NCBI GenBank assembly: GCA_037439785.1
Contig: JBBIVJ010000002.1
Location: forward strand, 1 to 64,000
Direction: 5' to 3'
Length of the DNA: 64,000 bases
From: DSVZ01 sp037439785
GTDB taxonomy: Bacteria > Verrucomicrobiota > Verrucomicrobiia > Limisphaerales > J093
The translations under genes and the position numbers were made by a program. The notes under the pieces were generated by a model. That model searched no databases. It had not been told where the DNA came from and saw nothing but the letters and a program-made list of their open reading frames with translations. Shown one piece after another: positions 8,347 to 18,300 of the stretch. The stretch's first letter is position 1. Each line of letters starts with the position of its first letter.

Positions 8347-9351
8347 ATGCAGACCGAACTCTGGCCCACCCACACCCCCGAGCTGTTCGCGCAGGCCCTT
8401 GCCCGCGCCCGGGCCCTGCTGTGCGAAGGCCAGGTGGTGGCCGTGCCCACGGAGACCGTGTACGGCCTGGCGGCGGTGGCCACCCAGCCCGAGGCGGTGC
8501 GGCGGCTCTTCGCCGTCAAGGGCCGGCCCGCCAGCAACCCCGTCATCGTGCACGTGGCCGACCTGGCCCTGGCCCGTGCCTGCGCGGCCGCGTGGTCCCC
8601 GCAGGCGGAGGCGCTGGCGCGGTCCTTCTGGCCGGGGCCGTTGACGCTGGTGTTGCCGCGCGCGCCGGTCATTCCCCCCGAGGTGACAGCGGGAGGGCCG
8701 ACGGTGGGCATCCGCTGGCCGCGGCATCCGTTCACCCAGGCGCTCATCCGCGCAACCGCCGCCCCGCTGGCCGCGCCCAGCGCCAACCGCTCGACCGCCC
8801 TGTCCCCCACCCGGGCCGAGCACGTGCTCAAGAGCCTGGGGGGGCTCATCCCGGCGGTGGTGGACGGCGGCCCCTGCCCGGTGGGTGTCGAGTCCACCGT
8901 GCTGGACCTCACCGAGCATCCTCCCCGGGTGTTGCGGCCGGGGATGATTACCCCGGAGGCCCTGGCGGCCGTGGTGGGACCGGTGCAAACCGTCGGTGAC
9001 CCCGGCGCCGGCCCGCGGCGCAGTCCGGGCCTGTTCCCGCGCCATTACGCCCCCCGGGCGCGCCTGCTGGTGCGGTCCTGGCAGGATGAGGCCGGCCTGC
9101 GCCGGCAGGTGGTCCGGGCCGGGGCTGATCCGGCACGCACCTTTGTGGTGGCCTGTGATCGCATTCCGGCCCCGGCCGACTGGGGCGGCGTCAGCGTGGT
9201 GCCCCAGGATGCGGAGGCCTACGCCCGCGCCCTGTACGCGGAGCTGCACCGCTGCGACGAACTGGGGGCGCAGACTATCGTGGTCGAGGCCGTGCCGGGC
9301 GGCCCGGCGTGGGCGGCGGTGGCGGATCGGTTACGGCGGGCGGCGGCCTGA
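8347..9351 (+). CDS. tsaC: L-threonylcarbamoyladenylate synthase (Sua5 type, two domains)
   Basis: 334 residues. It makes threonylcarbamoyl-AMP for the t6A37 modification of ANN-decoding tRNAs. The YrdC domain covers about residues 10-205: 'VPTETVYGLAA', 'KGRPASNPVIVHV', 'SFWPGPLTLVL', 'APSANRS'. A C-terminal Sua5 domain (about 225-334) begins after the linker 'SPGLFPRHYAPRA', so this is the long Sua5 form rather than the short TsaC. The gene follows uvrC by 65 bases and has its own candidate promoter. xseB starts 49 bases downstream. Confidence 0.94.
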   Translation: MQTELWPTHTPELFAQALARARALLCEGQVVAVPTETVYGLAAVATQPEAVRRLFAVKGRPASNPVIVHVADLALARACAAAWSPQAEALARSFWPGPLTLVLPRAPVIPPEVTAGGPTVGIRWPRHPFTQALIRATAAPLAAPSANRSTALSPTRAEHVLKSLGGLIPAVVDGGPCPVGVESTVLDLTEHPPRVLRPGMITPEALAAVVGPVQTVGDPGAGPRRSPGLFPRHYAPRARLLVRSWQDEAGLRRQVVRAGADPARTFVVACDRIPAPADWGGVSVVPQDAEAYARALYAELHRCDELGAQTIVVEAVPGGPAWAAVADRLRRAAA

Positions 9352-9362
9352 GAGGGGCCGGG

Positions 9363-9392
9363 CTGGACGCGACCGCGGAGGGTGGATATGTT
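9363..9392 (+). promoter_or_regulatory. Candidate promoter for xseB-dxs
   Basis: CTGGAC (9363-9368) and TATGTT (9387-9392) with an 18-base spacer. The -10-like box ends 8 bases before the xseB ATG (9401), which would make the transcript leaderless or nearly so. Low confidence. Confidence 0.3.
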
Positions 9393-9400
9393 GCCGGCCC

Positions 9401-9688
9401 ATGTCGAAGACCGCCAAGACCGGGACCACGACCGATCCCGGCGAAATGAGTTTCAGCGACGCGCTGACGCGGTTGCAGTGCGTGGTCGAAGCCATGGAGA
9501 CCGAGGACCTGCCGCTGGAGACCCTGCTGGCCCGCTATGAGGAGGGCATGAAGCTGGTCCGGGTGTGCGAGGCGCGCCTGGCGGCCGCCGAGCTCCGCAT
9601 CCAGCAATTGGAACAGGACGAGGCCGGCCGGCTGCACACCCGCCCGCTGACCGTCCCGCCCGCGGAAACCTCCGGAGCCCGCCCATGA
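9401..9688 (+). CDS. xseB: Exodeoxyribonuclease VII small subunit
   Basis: 95 residues. Small regulatory/structural subunit of exonuclease VII, a single-strand DNA exonuclease; the large subunit XseA is not in this window. The family pattern is clear: 'FSDALTRLQCVVEAMETEDL', then 'PLETLLARYEEGMKLVRVCE' and a coiled-coil tail 'AELRIQQLEQDEAG'. About 15 extra C-terminal residues follow the usual end. The stop TGA overlaps the dxs ATG in an ATGA, so translation of dxs is probably coupled, a known xseB-dxs pairing in bacteria. Confidence 0.93.
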   Translation: MSKTAKTGTTTDPGEMSFSDALTRLQCVVEAMETEDLPLETLLARYEEGMKLVRVCEARLAAAELRIQQLEQDEAGRLHTRPLTVPPAETSGARP

Positions 9689-11676
9689 ACCGCTACCTCG
9701 ACATGGTGGACCACCCCGAGCACGTGCGGAAGCTGACCCTCGAACAACTCGGGCAGTTGGCCGAGGAAATCCGCGCCGAACTCATCACCGTGCTCTCCAG
9801 GAATGGCGGCCATCTCGGCCCGAACCTCGGGGTGGTCGAGCTGACCCTGGCCCTGCACCGGGTCTTCGAGACCCCGCGCGACAAGCTGGTGTGGGACGTC
9901 AGCCATCAGTGTTACGTCCACAAGCTGTTGACCGGCCGCAAGAGCCGCTTCCACACCATCCGCACCACCGGCGGGCTCAACGGCTTTGCCCTGTGCAGCG
10001 AGAGCGAGCACGACTGTTACGGCGCCGGCCACGCCGGCACCGCCCTCTCCGCTGCCCTGGGCATGTGCGCCGCGCGCGACCAGCGCGGTACCAACGAGCA
10101 CGTGGTGTGCATCTTCGGCGACGCCGCCCTGACCAACGGCATTTCCTACGAGGCGCTCAACAACATTGCCCACACCACCCGGCGGTTCATCGGCATCCTC
10201 AACGACAACGAGTGGTCCATCGCCAAGAACGTCGGCGCCATCTCGGCCTACCTGAACAAGCTCATCCGCCATCCCCGCTACGGAAAGTTGCAGCGCGACT
10301 TCGAGCGCCTGCTCCGCCGCTTCCGCGGGGGCGACCAGGCCATCAAGCTGGCCCACATGGCCGAGGAGGCCCTCAAGGGCGCCGTCTCCCAGGCGGCTCT
10401 CGAACCAACCGAGCGCGGCCCGGACGCCGACGGCCGCGGCGGATTTGGCAGCACGCTGTTGTTCGAGGAGATGGGCCTGCGCTACCTCGGCCCCATTGAC
10501 GGCCACAACCTGCCCCTGCTGGTCGAGTCGCTCGAATACGCCAAGACCGCGGACATGCCGGTGGTGCTGCACGTCATCACCAAAAAGGGCAAGGGCTTCG
10601 AGGCGGCCCAGCAACACCCGGAAAAATTCCACGGCGTGGGCCCCTACAATGCCGCCACCGGCGAGCTGGCCCCCGCCAAGCCGGGCAGCCCGCCCAACTA
10701 CCAGGACGTGTTCGGCCAGGCGCTGGTGCGGCTGTGCGAACGGGACACCTCGCTGGTGGGCATTACCGCTGCCATGCCCAGCGGCACGGGCTTGAAATAC
10801 CTCGAGAAGGCCCTGCCCACCCGCTACTACGACGTCGGCATCGCCGAGGAACACGCCGTCATCTTCGCCGCCGGCATGGCCACGATGGGCTTTCGCCCCG
10901 TGGTGGCCATTTACTCGACCTTCCTCCAGCGGGCCTACGATTGCATCATCCACGACGTCGCCCTGCAGGACCTGCCGGTGATCTTCTGCATGGACCGCGC
11001 CGGCCTTTCGGCCAACGACGGCCCCACCCATCACGGCCTGTTCGACATTGCCTACCTGCGTTGCGTGCCGAACGTGATCGCCATGGCCCCCAAGGACGAG
11101 GACGAGCTGGTGGACATGATGTACACGGCCTCGCGCCAGAAGCACCCGGCCTTCATCCGTTACCCGCGCGGTGCCGGGGAAGGGGTGCCGCTCAAGGAGG
11201 AGCCCCGCCTGCTGGAGATCGGCCGCGCGGAGGTGCTCCAGCACTTCACCGGCGGCGGCGGCCCCAAAGTGGCCTGCTTCGCCCTGGGCAACATGGGACG
11301 GCTGGCCCGCCAGACCCTGGCCCTGCTCGGCGCCGAAGGAGTGGATGGCGCCCTGATCAACCCCCGCTTCATCAAGCCGCTGGACGCCGCCACCCACGAG
11401 TTCTTCGGCCGGGCGGCCGACGTGGTCGTCACCTTCGAGGACCATGTCTTGATGGGGGGCTACGGCAGTGCGGTGCTCGAGTTGTTTGCCGACCGGCGCC
11501 TGACCACGCCCGTGGTTCGCATCGGCTGGCCGGACCAGTTCATCGAACACGCCACCACAGTGGACGACCTCCGCCGGGCCTACGGCCTGACCCCGGAAGT
11601 GGTCGCCGAGAAGATTCGCGCCGCTCTGTCCGGGCTGAAGGCGGCAACGGCGGAGCCGCAGGTGGTCGCCGGTTAA
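9685..11676 (+). CDS. dxs: 1-deoxy-D-xylulose-5-phosphate synthase
   Basis: 663 residues. TPP-dependent first enzyme of the MEP isoprenoid pathway, condensing pyruvate and glyceraldehyde 3-phosphate. N-terminal 'GHLGPNLGVVELTLALHRVF' and 'WDVSHQCYVHKLLTGR' are Dxs motifs. The TPP-binding motif is 'GDAALTNGISYEALNN' ending at 'NDNEWSI', a variant of the usual GDGxxT. The transketolase-like middle domain has 'DVGIAEEHAVIFAAGMA' and 'DRAGLSANDGPTHHG'. The catalytic His-containing loop and C-terminal domain are present. It overlaps xseB by 4 bases. ispG, a later enzyme of the same pathway, is at 27745, while dxr and the other MEP genes are not in the window. Confidence 0.96.
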   Translation: MNRYLDMVDHPEHVRKLTLEQLGQLAEEIRAELITVLSRNGGHLGPNLGVVELTLALHRVFETPRDKLVWDVSHQCYVHKLLTGRKSRFHTIRTTGGLNGFALCSESEHDCYGAGHAGTALSAALGMCAARDQRGTNEHVVCIFGDAALTNGISYEALNNIAHTTRRFIGILNDNEWSIAKNVGAISAYLNKLIRHPRYGKLQRDFERLLRRFRGGDQAIKLAHMAEEALKGAVSQAALEPTERGPDADGRGGFGSTLLFEEMGLRYLGPIDGHNLPLLVESLEYAKTADMPVVLHVITKKGKGFEAAQQHPEKFHGVGPYNAATGELAPAKPGSPPNYQDVFGQALVRLCERDTSLVGITAAMPSGTGLKYLEKALPTRYYDVGIAEEHAVIFAAGMATMGFRPVVAIYSTFLQRAYDCIIHDVALQDLPVIFCMDRAGLSANDGPTHHGLFDIAYLRCVPNVIAMAPKDEDELVDMMYTASRQKHPAFIRYPRGAGEGVPLKEEPRLLEIGRAEVLQHFTGGGGPKVACFALGNMGRLARQTLALLGAEGVDGALINPRFIKPLDAATHEFFGRAADVVVTFEDHVLMGGYGSAVLELFADRRLTTPVVRIGWPDQFIEHATTVDDLRRAYGLTPEVVAEKIRAALSGLKAATAEPQVVAG

Positions 11677-12065
11677 GGACACGTCGTGCCCGCCGCGCCG
11701 GCCGCCGCGGGCATGCGGGGGTGCGGGGGTGGCACGGGCAACCTGTCAGAACTGCCGGGACCGCGGGGATGCGGTCCCAACCTGACACGGTCCCACCTTG
11801 TGGAACTTGAGAGGCTCGCCAGCTCTGCCGTCCCTGCCGGCTTTGCCGGGCGGTGGGGGCAAAAGCTCTTGCCTGAATTTTTGCCGCTTCACACTCTCAA
11901 AACGTCACCTGTTGTAGAAGCGGCCCGGTCTGCCTGTTGGACCCGGGGTGGCTCAGCCGGTCGGAAAACGAGACGCCGGGCAGAAGAGGGCGCGGCGTCG
12001 TGACCGATGGCGGTCCGGCCGGGCAAAACAACCCACTGGACAAAGCGAAGCGAAAGAAACGAACC
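11677..12065. other. Intergenic region after dxs
   Basis: 389 bases without a supported gene. It contains the two-tier hairpin at 11744-11787 and a lower-GC patch around 11865-11905. No clear promoter or Shine-Dalgarno for the downstream lectin-like gene was identified. Confidence 0.5.
11744..11787. terminator. Two-tier hairpin downstream of dxs
   Basis: Inner perfect stem GGGACCGC (11757-11764) / GCGGTCCC (11771-11778) with a 6-base loop, enclosed by outer arms TGTCAG (11744-11749) / CTGACA (11782-11787). There is no U-run, so intrinsic termination is uncertain; it could equally be a repeat element or structured RNA. Confidence 0.4.
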
Positions 12066-15025
12066 ATGACCGCTCAACCCTCGTGCATCCATCCCCCCAA
12101 ACGGTCGCACGGCTGGAGGTTTCTGCGTGCAGGACTCCTGGCCGTGGCGCCCGCCCTGGCGGGCAACTTGAACACCGACTTTTCCAGCGACCCCGGCGGG
12201 CTGCTGCTGGGCAAGGCCAAGATCGAGGACGGCATCCTCAAGTTGCAGGACCTGCAGGAACTCCTCGACGGCACTTCCGCCCTGCCCATGCATGGCTCGT
12301 ATGTGTTCCCGGAAACTGATCCCGGACAGAAAGTGGCGGCCTTCACCGCCACGTTCCGCGTCAGCATCCACGGCGGCACGGAGATTCCCGCCCAGGGGTT
12401 CAGCTTCGTGCTGGCCGAAGACCTGGCGACCCGCTCGGCGCCCTTCCGCGAAGGGGGCGGAGACACCACCGGGCTGGTGATTTCGTTCGACACCGTGGAC
12501 AACCTGCCCGGCTTCGAGGCCGAGGGGAACGAGCCCGGGGATGCGCCCGGCATCATCGTCAAGCTGGCCGGGCAGCGGGTCCTGGCGCAGCGCTTCACCG
12601 GCCTGCGCACCGGCCCCCCCACAACCAGACGCCCAACTTCGTCCCGGTGGAAATCCGCCTGGACGCGGACGGCACCCTCAACGTGACCTACAACGGGGTG
12701 AAGGTGATCGAGAACGCCTCGATCCCCTACGCCCCCATCGCCGGCCAGTTCGGCGTCGGCGCCGGCACGGCGGAGCTGACCGCCGCCTTCCGCGCCAACC
12801 ACAGGTTCGACAACATGGCCATCACCACCACGCCGGTCACCGGCGGGCCGGTGCTGCTCTCGGCCCTGCCGCTGGGCACGCAGGTCCGGCCCGACGCCGT
12901 GGTGGAGGCCCGCATCGAGAACCTGGGCGGGGCGTCGGTTCAGTTGCAGTTTGACGGCGCTGCCGTGACCCCCACGGTGAGCGCCAGCGGGGGCGTCACC
13001 ACCGTCAGCTACGACCCGCCGGGGTTGCTGGCGGCCGGCTCGACCCATCAGGTGCGGCTCACCTACGGCACCCGCACCTTGCAGTGGAGTTTCACGGTGA
13101 TGAACGTGCCCGGCGTGCCCGCCGCCTTTGCGCTGGACGCCACGGCGGTGGACACCACACGGGGCGGGTTCAAGGTGCGCATCCACCAGCTCGAGTCCAC
13201 CCCGCCCGGGGGCAACAGCTACCAGCGCGCCGTCAGCCAACTGGCCGGCGAACTGGGGCCCAACGTGGCCGACCTGAGCTTTGCCAACCCCGACGGCACC
13301 TTCGACCGCGACCTGATCAACTTCGAGCAGGACGGCAACGAGGCCGGGTTCTTCAGCTGGAGCACCGGCTTCCTGGATGAGCAGTTCCCCGGCATCCCGG
13401 GCACCACCGGCACCACCGACAACATCGCCATGAAGGTGACCGGGTACCTCGACCTGGCCCCCGGCGTGTACACCTTCGGCCTCGTCTCGGACAACAACGC
13501 CCGGTTGACCATCGGCCCGCACCCGCGGGATGTGACCGGTCTGATCGTGGCCGACACGCTCATCGGCACGGTGCGCGGTACCGTGGTGGTCACCCAGGCG
13601 GGGCTGTACCCCTTCAGTCTGGTTTGGGCCGAGGGCGGCGGAGCCGCGCACGTCGAGCTGTGGACCGAGGACGCCGCCGGCCGCCGCGTGCTGCGCAACG
13701 ACCGCAACACCGCCGGCCACATCAAGGTGTACCGGCAGCTCCGCTCCGGCGTGAACCTGCCGCCATACCTGAGCCGGGCGCGGCCGGCCCCGGGCGATGG
13801 CAACGTCTCGATCACCCCGCGGATCGAGTTGGAACTGACCGAAGAGGCCACGCAGGTGGACCTGGCCTCGCTGCGGCTGCTCCTGAACGGTCAGCCCGTT
13901 ACCTTGGCGGCAGGCGCGGTCGCGCGCAGCGGCAACAAGGTCACGCTCACCCCCCGGGTCGGTGACCCGCTGGAAGGTCTCGCCCTTCAGACCGTCCGGC
14001 TCGAGTACCGCGACTCGGCGGGGCGCAGCACCGCCCGCGAATACACCTTCACCACCGGGCTGCCGCAGACCGGCGGCTTTGCCGGTGGGCAATGGGACTT
14101 CGAGCGGGGCGACCTCAGCGCCACCCTCGGCCGGCCGCTGGGCTTCATTGACCCCTCCCTGGCCGGGCGCTACCGCTTCGGCACCACCACCCAGTTTGGC
14201 ATCCCCGGCATCAACGGTCGCGAGGCCCGCGTGCTCCACATCCCGCACGTGGACACCAGCGAGGCCGACGCCCGCGGCCAAATCTTCAAGCGCCTCGGCT
14301 TGCGGATGCGCCACGGTCTGGGCCTCAATGGCGGCGGCCAGAAGCTCAACCAGTACACGTGGATCATGGACCTGTACTGGGGGGAGAACGGTTCGGGCTT
14401 CGGCTCGATCCTCCAGACCCACGATCTGGACAATCCCACCGACGGGGACCTGTTCTGGCGGGCCAGTGACGGGTCCTATGGCAAGGGGTGTTGTTCGATT
14501 TACGACGGCATTTCGCAGGAGCCGGGGCACAATCATCGGCGGGGGGAGTGGGCGCGGGTGGTGTTTGTGGTGGACCTGGCGAGCACGCCGCGGAAGCTGG
14601 CCAAGTACGTCAACGGGCACAAGCACCGGGAGGACGTGACGGGGGACGGCAACGCGCTGGACAGCCGGTTTGCGCTGCCGCCGGAGGTGTTTTTGTTCGG
14701 CGACGGCGACGACAACGAGCGCAGCGAGGCCTATCTCGCGGCCATGCAATTCCGCGAAGGCACCCTCACCGACGACGAGGTGGCCGCCCTGGGCGGGCCC
14801 TCGCCCTACGGCATCCCCTGGCCTGCCCCGGCCGCCCGACGGGCCACACCCGTCACGCCCACCATCACGGTCCAGCGCAGCGGCGCCAATGTGGTGCTGA
14901 CCTGGACCGGCGTGCTCCAGTCGGCCGACCGTGTGGAGGGCCCGTACACCGACGTCTCCGGCGCCAGCAGCCCGTTGACGGTTCCGGCCAGCGGCGCCGC
15001 CAAGTTCTACCGTGCGCGCCGCTAA
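12066..15025 (+). pseudogene. Secreted lectin/PA14/LamG-like multidomain protein, split by a one-base frameshift
   Basis: Two adjoining frames read as one protein of about 986 residues. The first (ATG 12066) carries a signal-like N-terminus and an L-type lectin-like domain ('NTDFSSDPGGLLLG', 'FAAFTA'-like strands, 'GLVISFDTVDN') and loses frame at the C7 run 12614-12620. Restoring one C continues smoothly into the second frame ('NFVPVEIRLDADGTLNV'), finishing the lectin fold. Then follow an Ig-like segment, a PA14-like segment ('PGVYTFGLVSDNNARL'), another Ig-like segment, and a LamG-like domain ('GQWDFERGDLSATLGRP' to 'FLFGDGDDNERSEAYLAA'). The end 'ADRVEGPYTDVSGASSPLTV' plus 'KFYRARR' is a tail common in secreted proteins of this group. 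Extracellular carbohydrate or cell-surface binding is inferred. The break could be a true mutation or a homopolymer sequencing error. Confidence 0.75.
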
Positions 15026-15034
15026 CGCGGTGTC

Positions 15035-15112
15035 CGGCCCGCCGTCCTGTCCGGGCGGGCCGTCTGCTTCAACCCCGGCGCGTCCGGCCTTTCCGGGCGG
15101 TCGCGCCGGGGT
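15035..15112 (+). terminator. Double hairpin after the lectin-like gene
   Basis: First stem CGGCCCGCC (15035-15043) / GGCGGGCCG (15054-15062), then a second stem ACCCCGGCGCG (15072-15082) / CGCGCCGGGGT (15102-15112). Both are strong and lie 10-90 bases after the stop. No long U-run follows, only CTTGGCT. Likely transcript end or mRNA-protecting structure. Confidence 0.45.
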
Positions 15113-15213
15113 CTTGGCTATTCAACGACTGCCATGAACCGTCCGGGGCTGAGGGCGGCCGGCTGTTGCCGCCCCTGGCGGAGGGTCGGGCTTCCCTGCC
15201 TGACAACCGGGCA

Positions 15214-15241
15214 TTGACGTCTCTGGCGCAAAGCGTATGGT
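15214..15241 (+). promoter_or_regulatory. Sigma-70-like promoter for the beta-propeller gene
   Basis: TTGACG (15214-15219) and TATGGT (15236-15241) with a 16-base spacer. This is the best sigma-70 match on the + strand here, and places transcription start near 15248, about 88 bases before the ATG at 15336. Confidence 0.5.
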
Positions 15242-15335
15242 GTTCCCGAGGGTAGGGGCGGGGACCGGTGGAGGAAGGCTTCGCCGGGGAAACCACCGCC
15301 GGCCTCCGCCCCGGGCCGCCTCCAGGAGCAGACCC

Positions 15336-18300
15336 ATGAAGTCCGGGTTTTCCAAACTGAGCTGGCTGGTGATCGGGATGTGGGGATGGACAGTGGCGGT
15401 CCAGGCCGCCGTACCCGAGCCGCCCCGCATTCAACGCGTCAGCGTCGCCGGGCCGATGATCGAGGTGACCGTGCAGGTACCGCCCGGCCTGCGCAAGGTG
15501 ACGCTGGAGACCCGCACGCGCGTCGGCGCCGGTGCCTGGGTGCCGCGGGCGGTGGAACGGCTCGAGGGCAACGGCGGGGTGGTGACCTTCCGCCTCCCCA
15601 TGACCGAAGTGCAGGAGCTGCTGCGCGTGCGCGGCGATGAGACCGAGCCGCTGCCGGCCGCCTTTTATGGGGGCCAGCGCGAGTTTGGCGGACCGGCCGG
15701 GGCGCAGCCGCCGTTGACACCGCCGGCAGACGTATTGACCGGCACCCCCGGCCGCGAGTCCGACAGCTTCGTCGGGGGTGGGGAGCGGGCAGTGGTCGAA
15801 TCGGACATCTGGCGCCGGGTGGGCGACACCCTGTACTTCTTCAACCAATACCGCGGCCTGCAGGTGATCCGGCTGGAACCGGTGGAGGCCCCCACGCGGG
15901 CGGGCACCCTGCCGGTGAGCGCCGCCGGTGAGCAGCTCTACGTGGTGTCCCAACCCGCGGATGGCACGGAGCGGGTGGTGTTGCTCACCCGCCCCGGTTG
16001 CGGCTGGGACGGAGACCCGGTCAGCGAAATCCTCATCGTCCACCCCGCGCCGGCCGGGGGAGCGGAGCCGGTCGTGACCGCCCGGGTGCGGCTGGCCGGT
16101 CAGGTGCAGGAAAGCCGCCTGGTGGGGCAGGCCTTGTACGTGGCCAGTCAGACCTACCGGCAGGTCCGGGTGCCCCCCAAGACCGACGCGGGTGAACCGG
16201 TCGAGCAGTGGGAATACGGCCTGCAGATCGCCGCGCTGGACCTGGGTGACCCGGACAATCCCCAGGTCCGGGAGCCGCTCTGGTTGCCGGGTTATGGCAA
16301 CACCGTACACGCCACTGACCGCTACCTGTTCGCGGTGGTGCAGGACCCGCAGGAGGGTTGGAAATCCCGCGTGCGGCTGGTGGACATCTCGGCCCCGGAC
16401 GGCACCCTCCGGGCCGTCGGCGAAGTCACGCCGGCCGGACGGGTTGCGGACAAGTTCAAGCTGCACCTGGCCGGAGACATCTTCACCGTGATTTCCGAGG
16501 TCAGCCGTTGGTCGGCCCAGGGCCGGCAGGTCAGCGTGCTCGAGACGTTTTCCCTCGCCGACCCCCACCGGCCCCGCAAGCTGGGCGAACTGGAGGTGGG
16601 CCACGGCGAGGGCCTGTACGCCACGCGCTTCGACGGCACGCGCGCCTACCTGGTCACCTTCCTGCGGATTGACCCGTTGTGGGTGGTGGACCTGAGCGAC
16701 CCGACGCGGCCGCGGGTTACCGGTGAACTCGAGGTGCCGGGCTGGTCCACCTACATCCACCCCCTGGGCGACCGCCTGGTCACGGTGGGCATCGAGGACC
16801 CCGCCACCTGGCGGGTGGCGGTGTCGCTGTTTGATGTCCGCGACCCTGGCCGGCCGGCGCTGCTGGCCCGCGTGCCGCTGGGGGAAAACCCCTCCTGGAG
16901 CGAGGCCACCCAGGATGAAAAGGCCTTCACCGTGCTGCCCGAGGCGGGGTTGATCCTGGTGCCCTACCAAAGCTGGGAGACCAACCGGACCGTGTCCCGC
17001 GTGCAGCTCATTGACCTGGAGGCGGACTCGCTGACCCCCCGCGGGGTCATCGAACACGCTTTCCAACCGCGTCGGGCCACCCTCCACCGCGACCGGATCC
17101 TGTCGGTCTCGGGCCGGGAGCTGCTCAGCGTGGACGCGCGGGACCGGGACCATCCGGTGGTGGCCGCCCGGCTCGAACTGGCCTGGCCGGTGGATTTCGT
17201 TCTGCCGGCGGGCGAGTACCTCGTCGAGGTCTCGCAGCATGGCGAAGTCTGGGACACCGACGCCCCACAGCCGGTCCTGCGGGTGGTGCGGGCGACGCGC
17301 CCCGAGCAGGTCCTGGCGCTGCGATCGCTGCCCGCGGGTTTGCCGGTGCTCCAGGCCGTGACCTTGGGCGACACCGGCGTGGTGGTGCAGGGGGAGCCGG
17401 GGGCTTACCCGTGGTTGGACGCCGATCCCCGGGCCGCGCCGGAGGCGAAGAGCCGCCTCCGGGTGACCACGTTTGACTGGCGCACGCTCCCGGCCCTCGA
17501 GCCGTTGGGCAGCCTGGAAACCTCGGTCGCGCCGCTGGGGGCCTGGGGTCAATGGCAGGCCCTGCAACCGCGTCCCGGCCTGCTGGTCCTGGCCTGGCGG
17601 GGCGGCGGGGGCTGGTGGCGTTGGGGCGGCGGAGGTCTCTGGGCCGGAGATGTCCCGGCCCTGCCGGTGTGGTGGGGCGGCGGTGGAGGCGCGCGGCTGC
17701 TGGCGCTGGACCTCACGGAGCCGGCGGCACCGCGGTGGGTGTCCGACCTGGAACTGGGTGCGAAGGACGGCGGCTGGGGCGGCAGTGAATGCTTCACCGC
17801 CGGTGGGCTGGTTTTCCGCAGTTACCAGCGAACGGTTTTCCTCGAGGGCGTCCGCCTGCCGGGGCAACCGCCTGCCGCGCCTTATGAGATCGTGCTCCCT
17901 GACGGCACCAAACAGAGCGTCACCCCGCCCGACGGCGTTTGGGTGAGCCGGCATTACCTCGACGTGGTGGACCATGCCGACCCGGCCCATCCCACCGTGC
18001 GACCGCCGGTGAACCTGCCGGGCGAGTTGATCGGTGTGGCGGCCGAGGGGGCGCTGTTGTTCACTGTGGGCGCGCACTGGAGCGAAGACGGCCGTAGCGA
18101 TGGCCGGACCTACGTGGACGCCTGCGCCTACGACGGGGTCTCCGCGTCGCGGGTGGCCGGCCTGCCGTTGCCTGCCGCCGAATGGCCCCAGGTGGTGACT
18201 GCCGCTGCCGGGCAGATTTTTCTGGCGCGTCCGGCGCCCGCGCCCGAAACGGCAGGCATGGTCGAGGTCTGGGCGGTGAACGAAGCCGGCACCTTCGTGC

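Noticed and set aside
12074..14749. An 891-residue minus-strand open frame
   Set aside because: Antisense shadow of the lectin-like gene. Its existence across the frameshift only reflects GC bias.
12647..15025. The second lectin frame as an independent gene
   Set aside because: It has no signal peptide or ribosome site and begins in the middle of the lectin fold that the first frame leaves unfinished.
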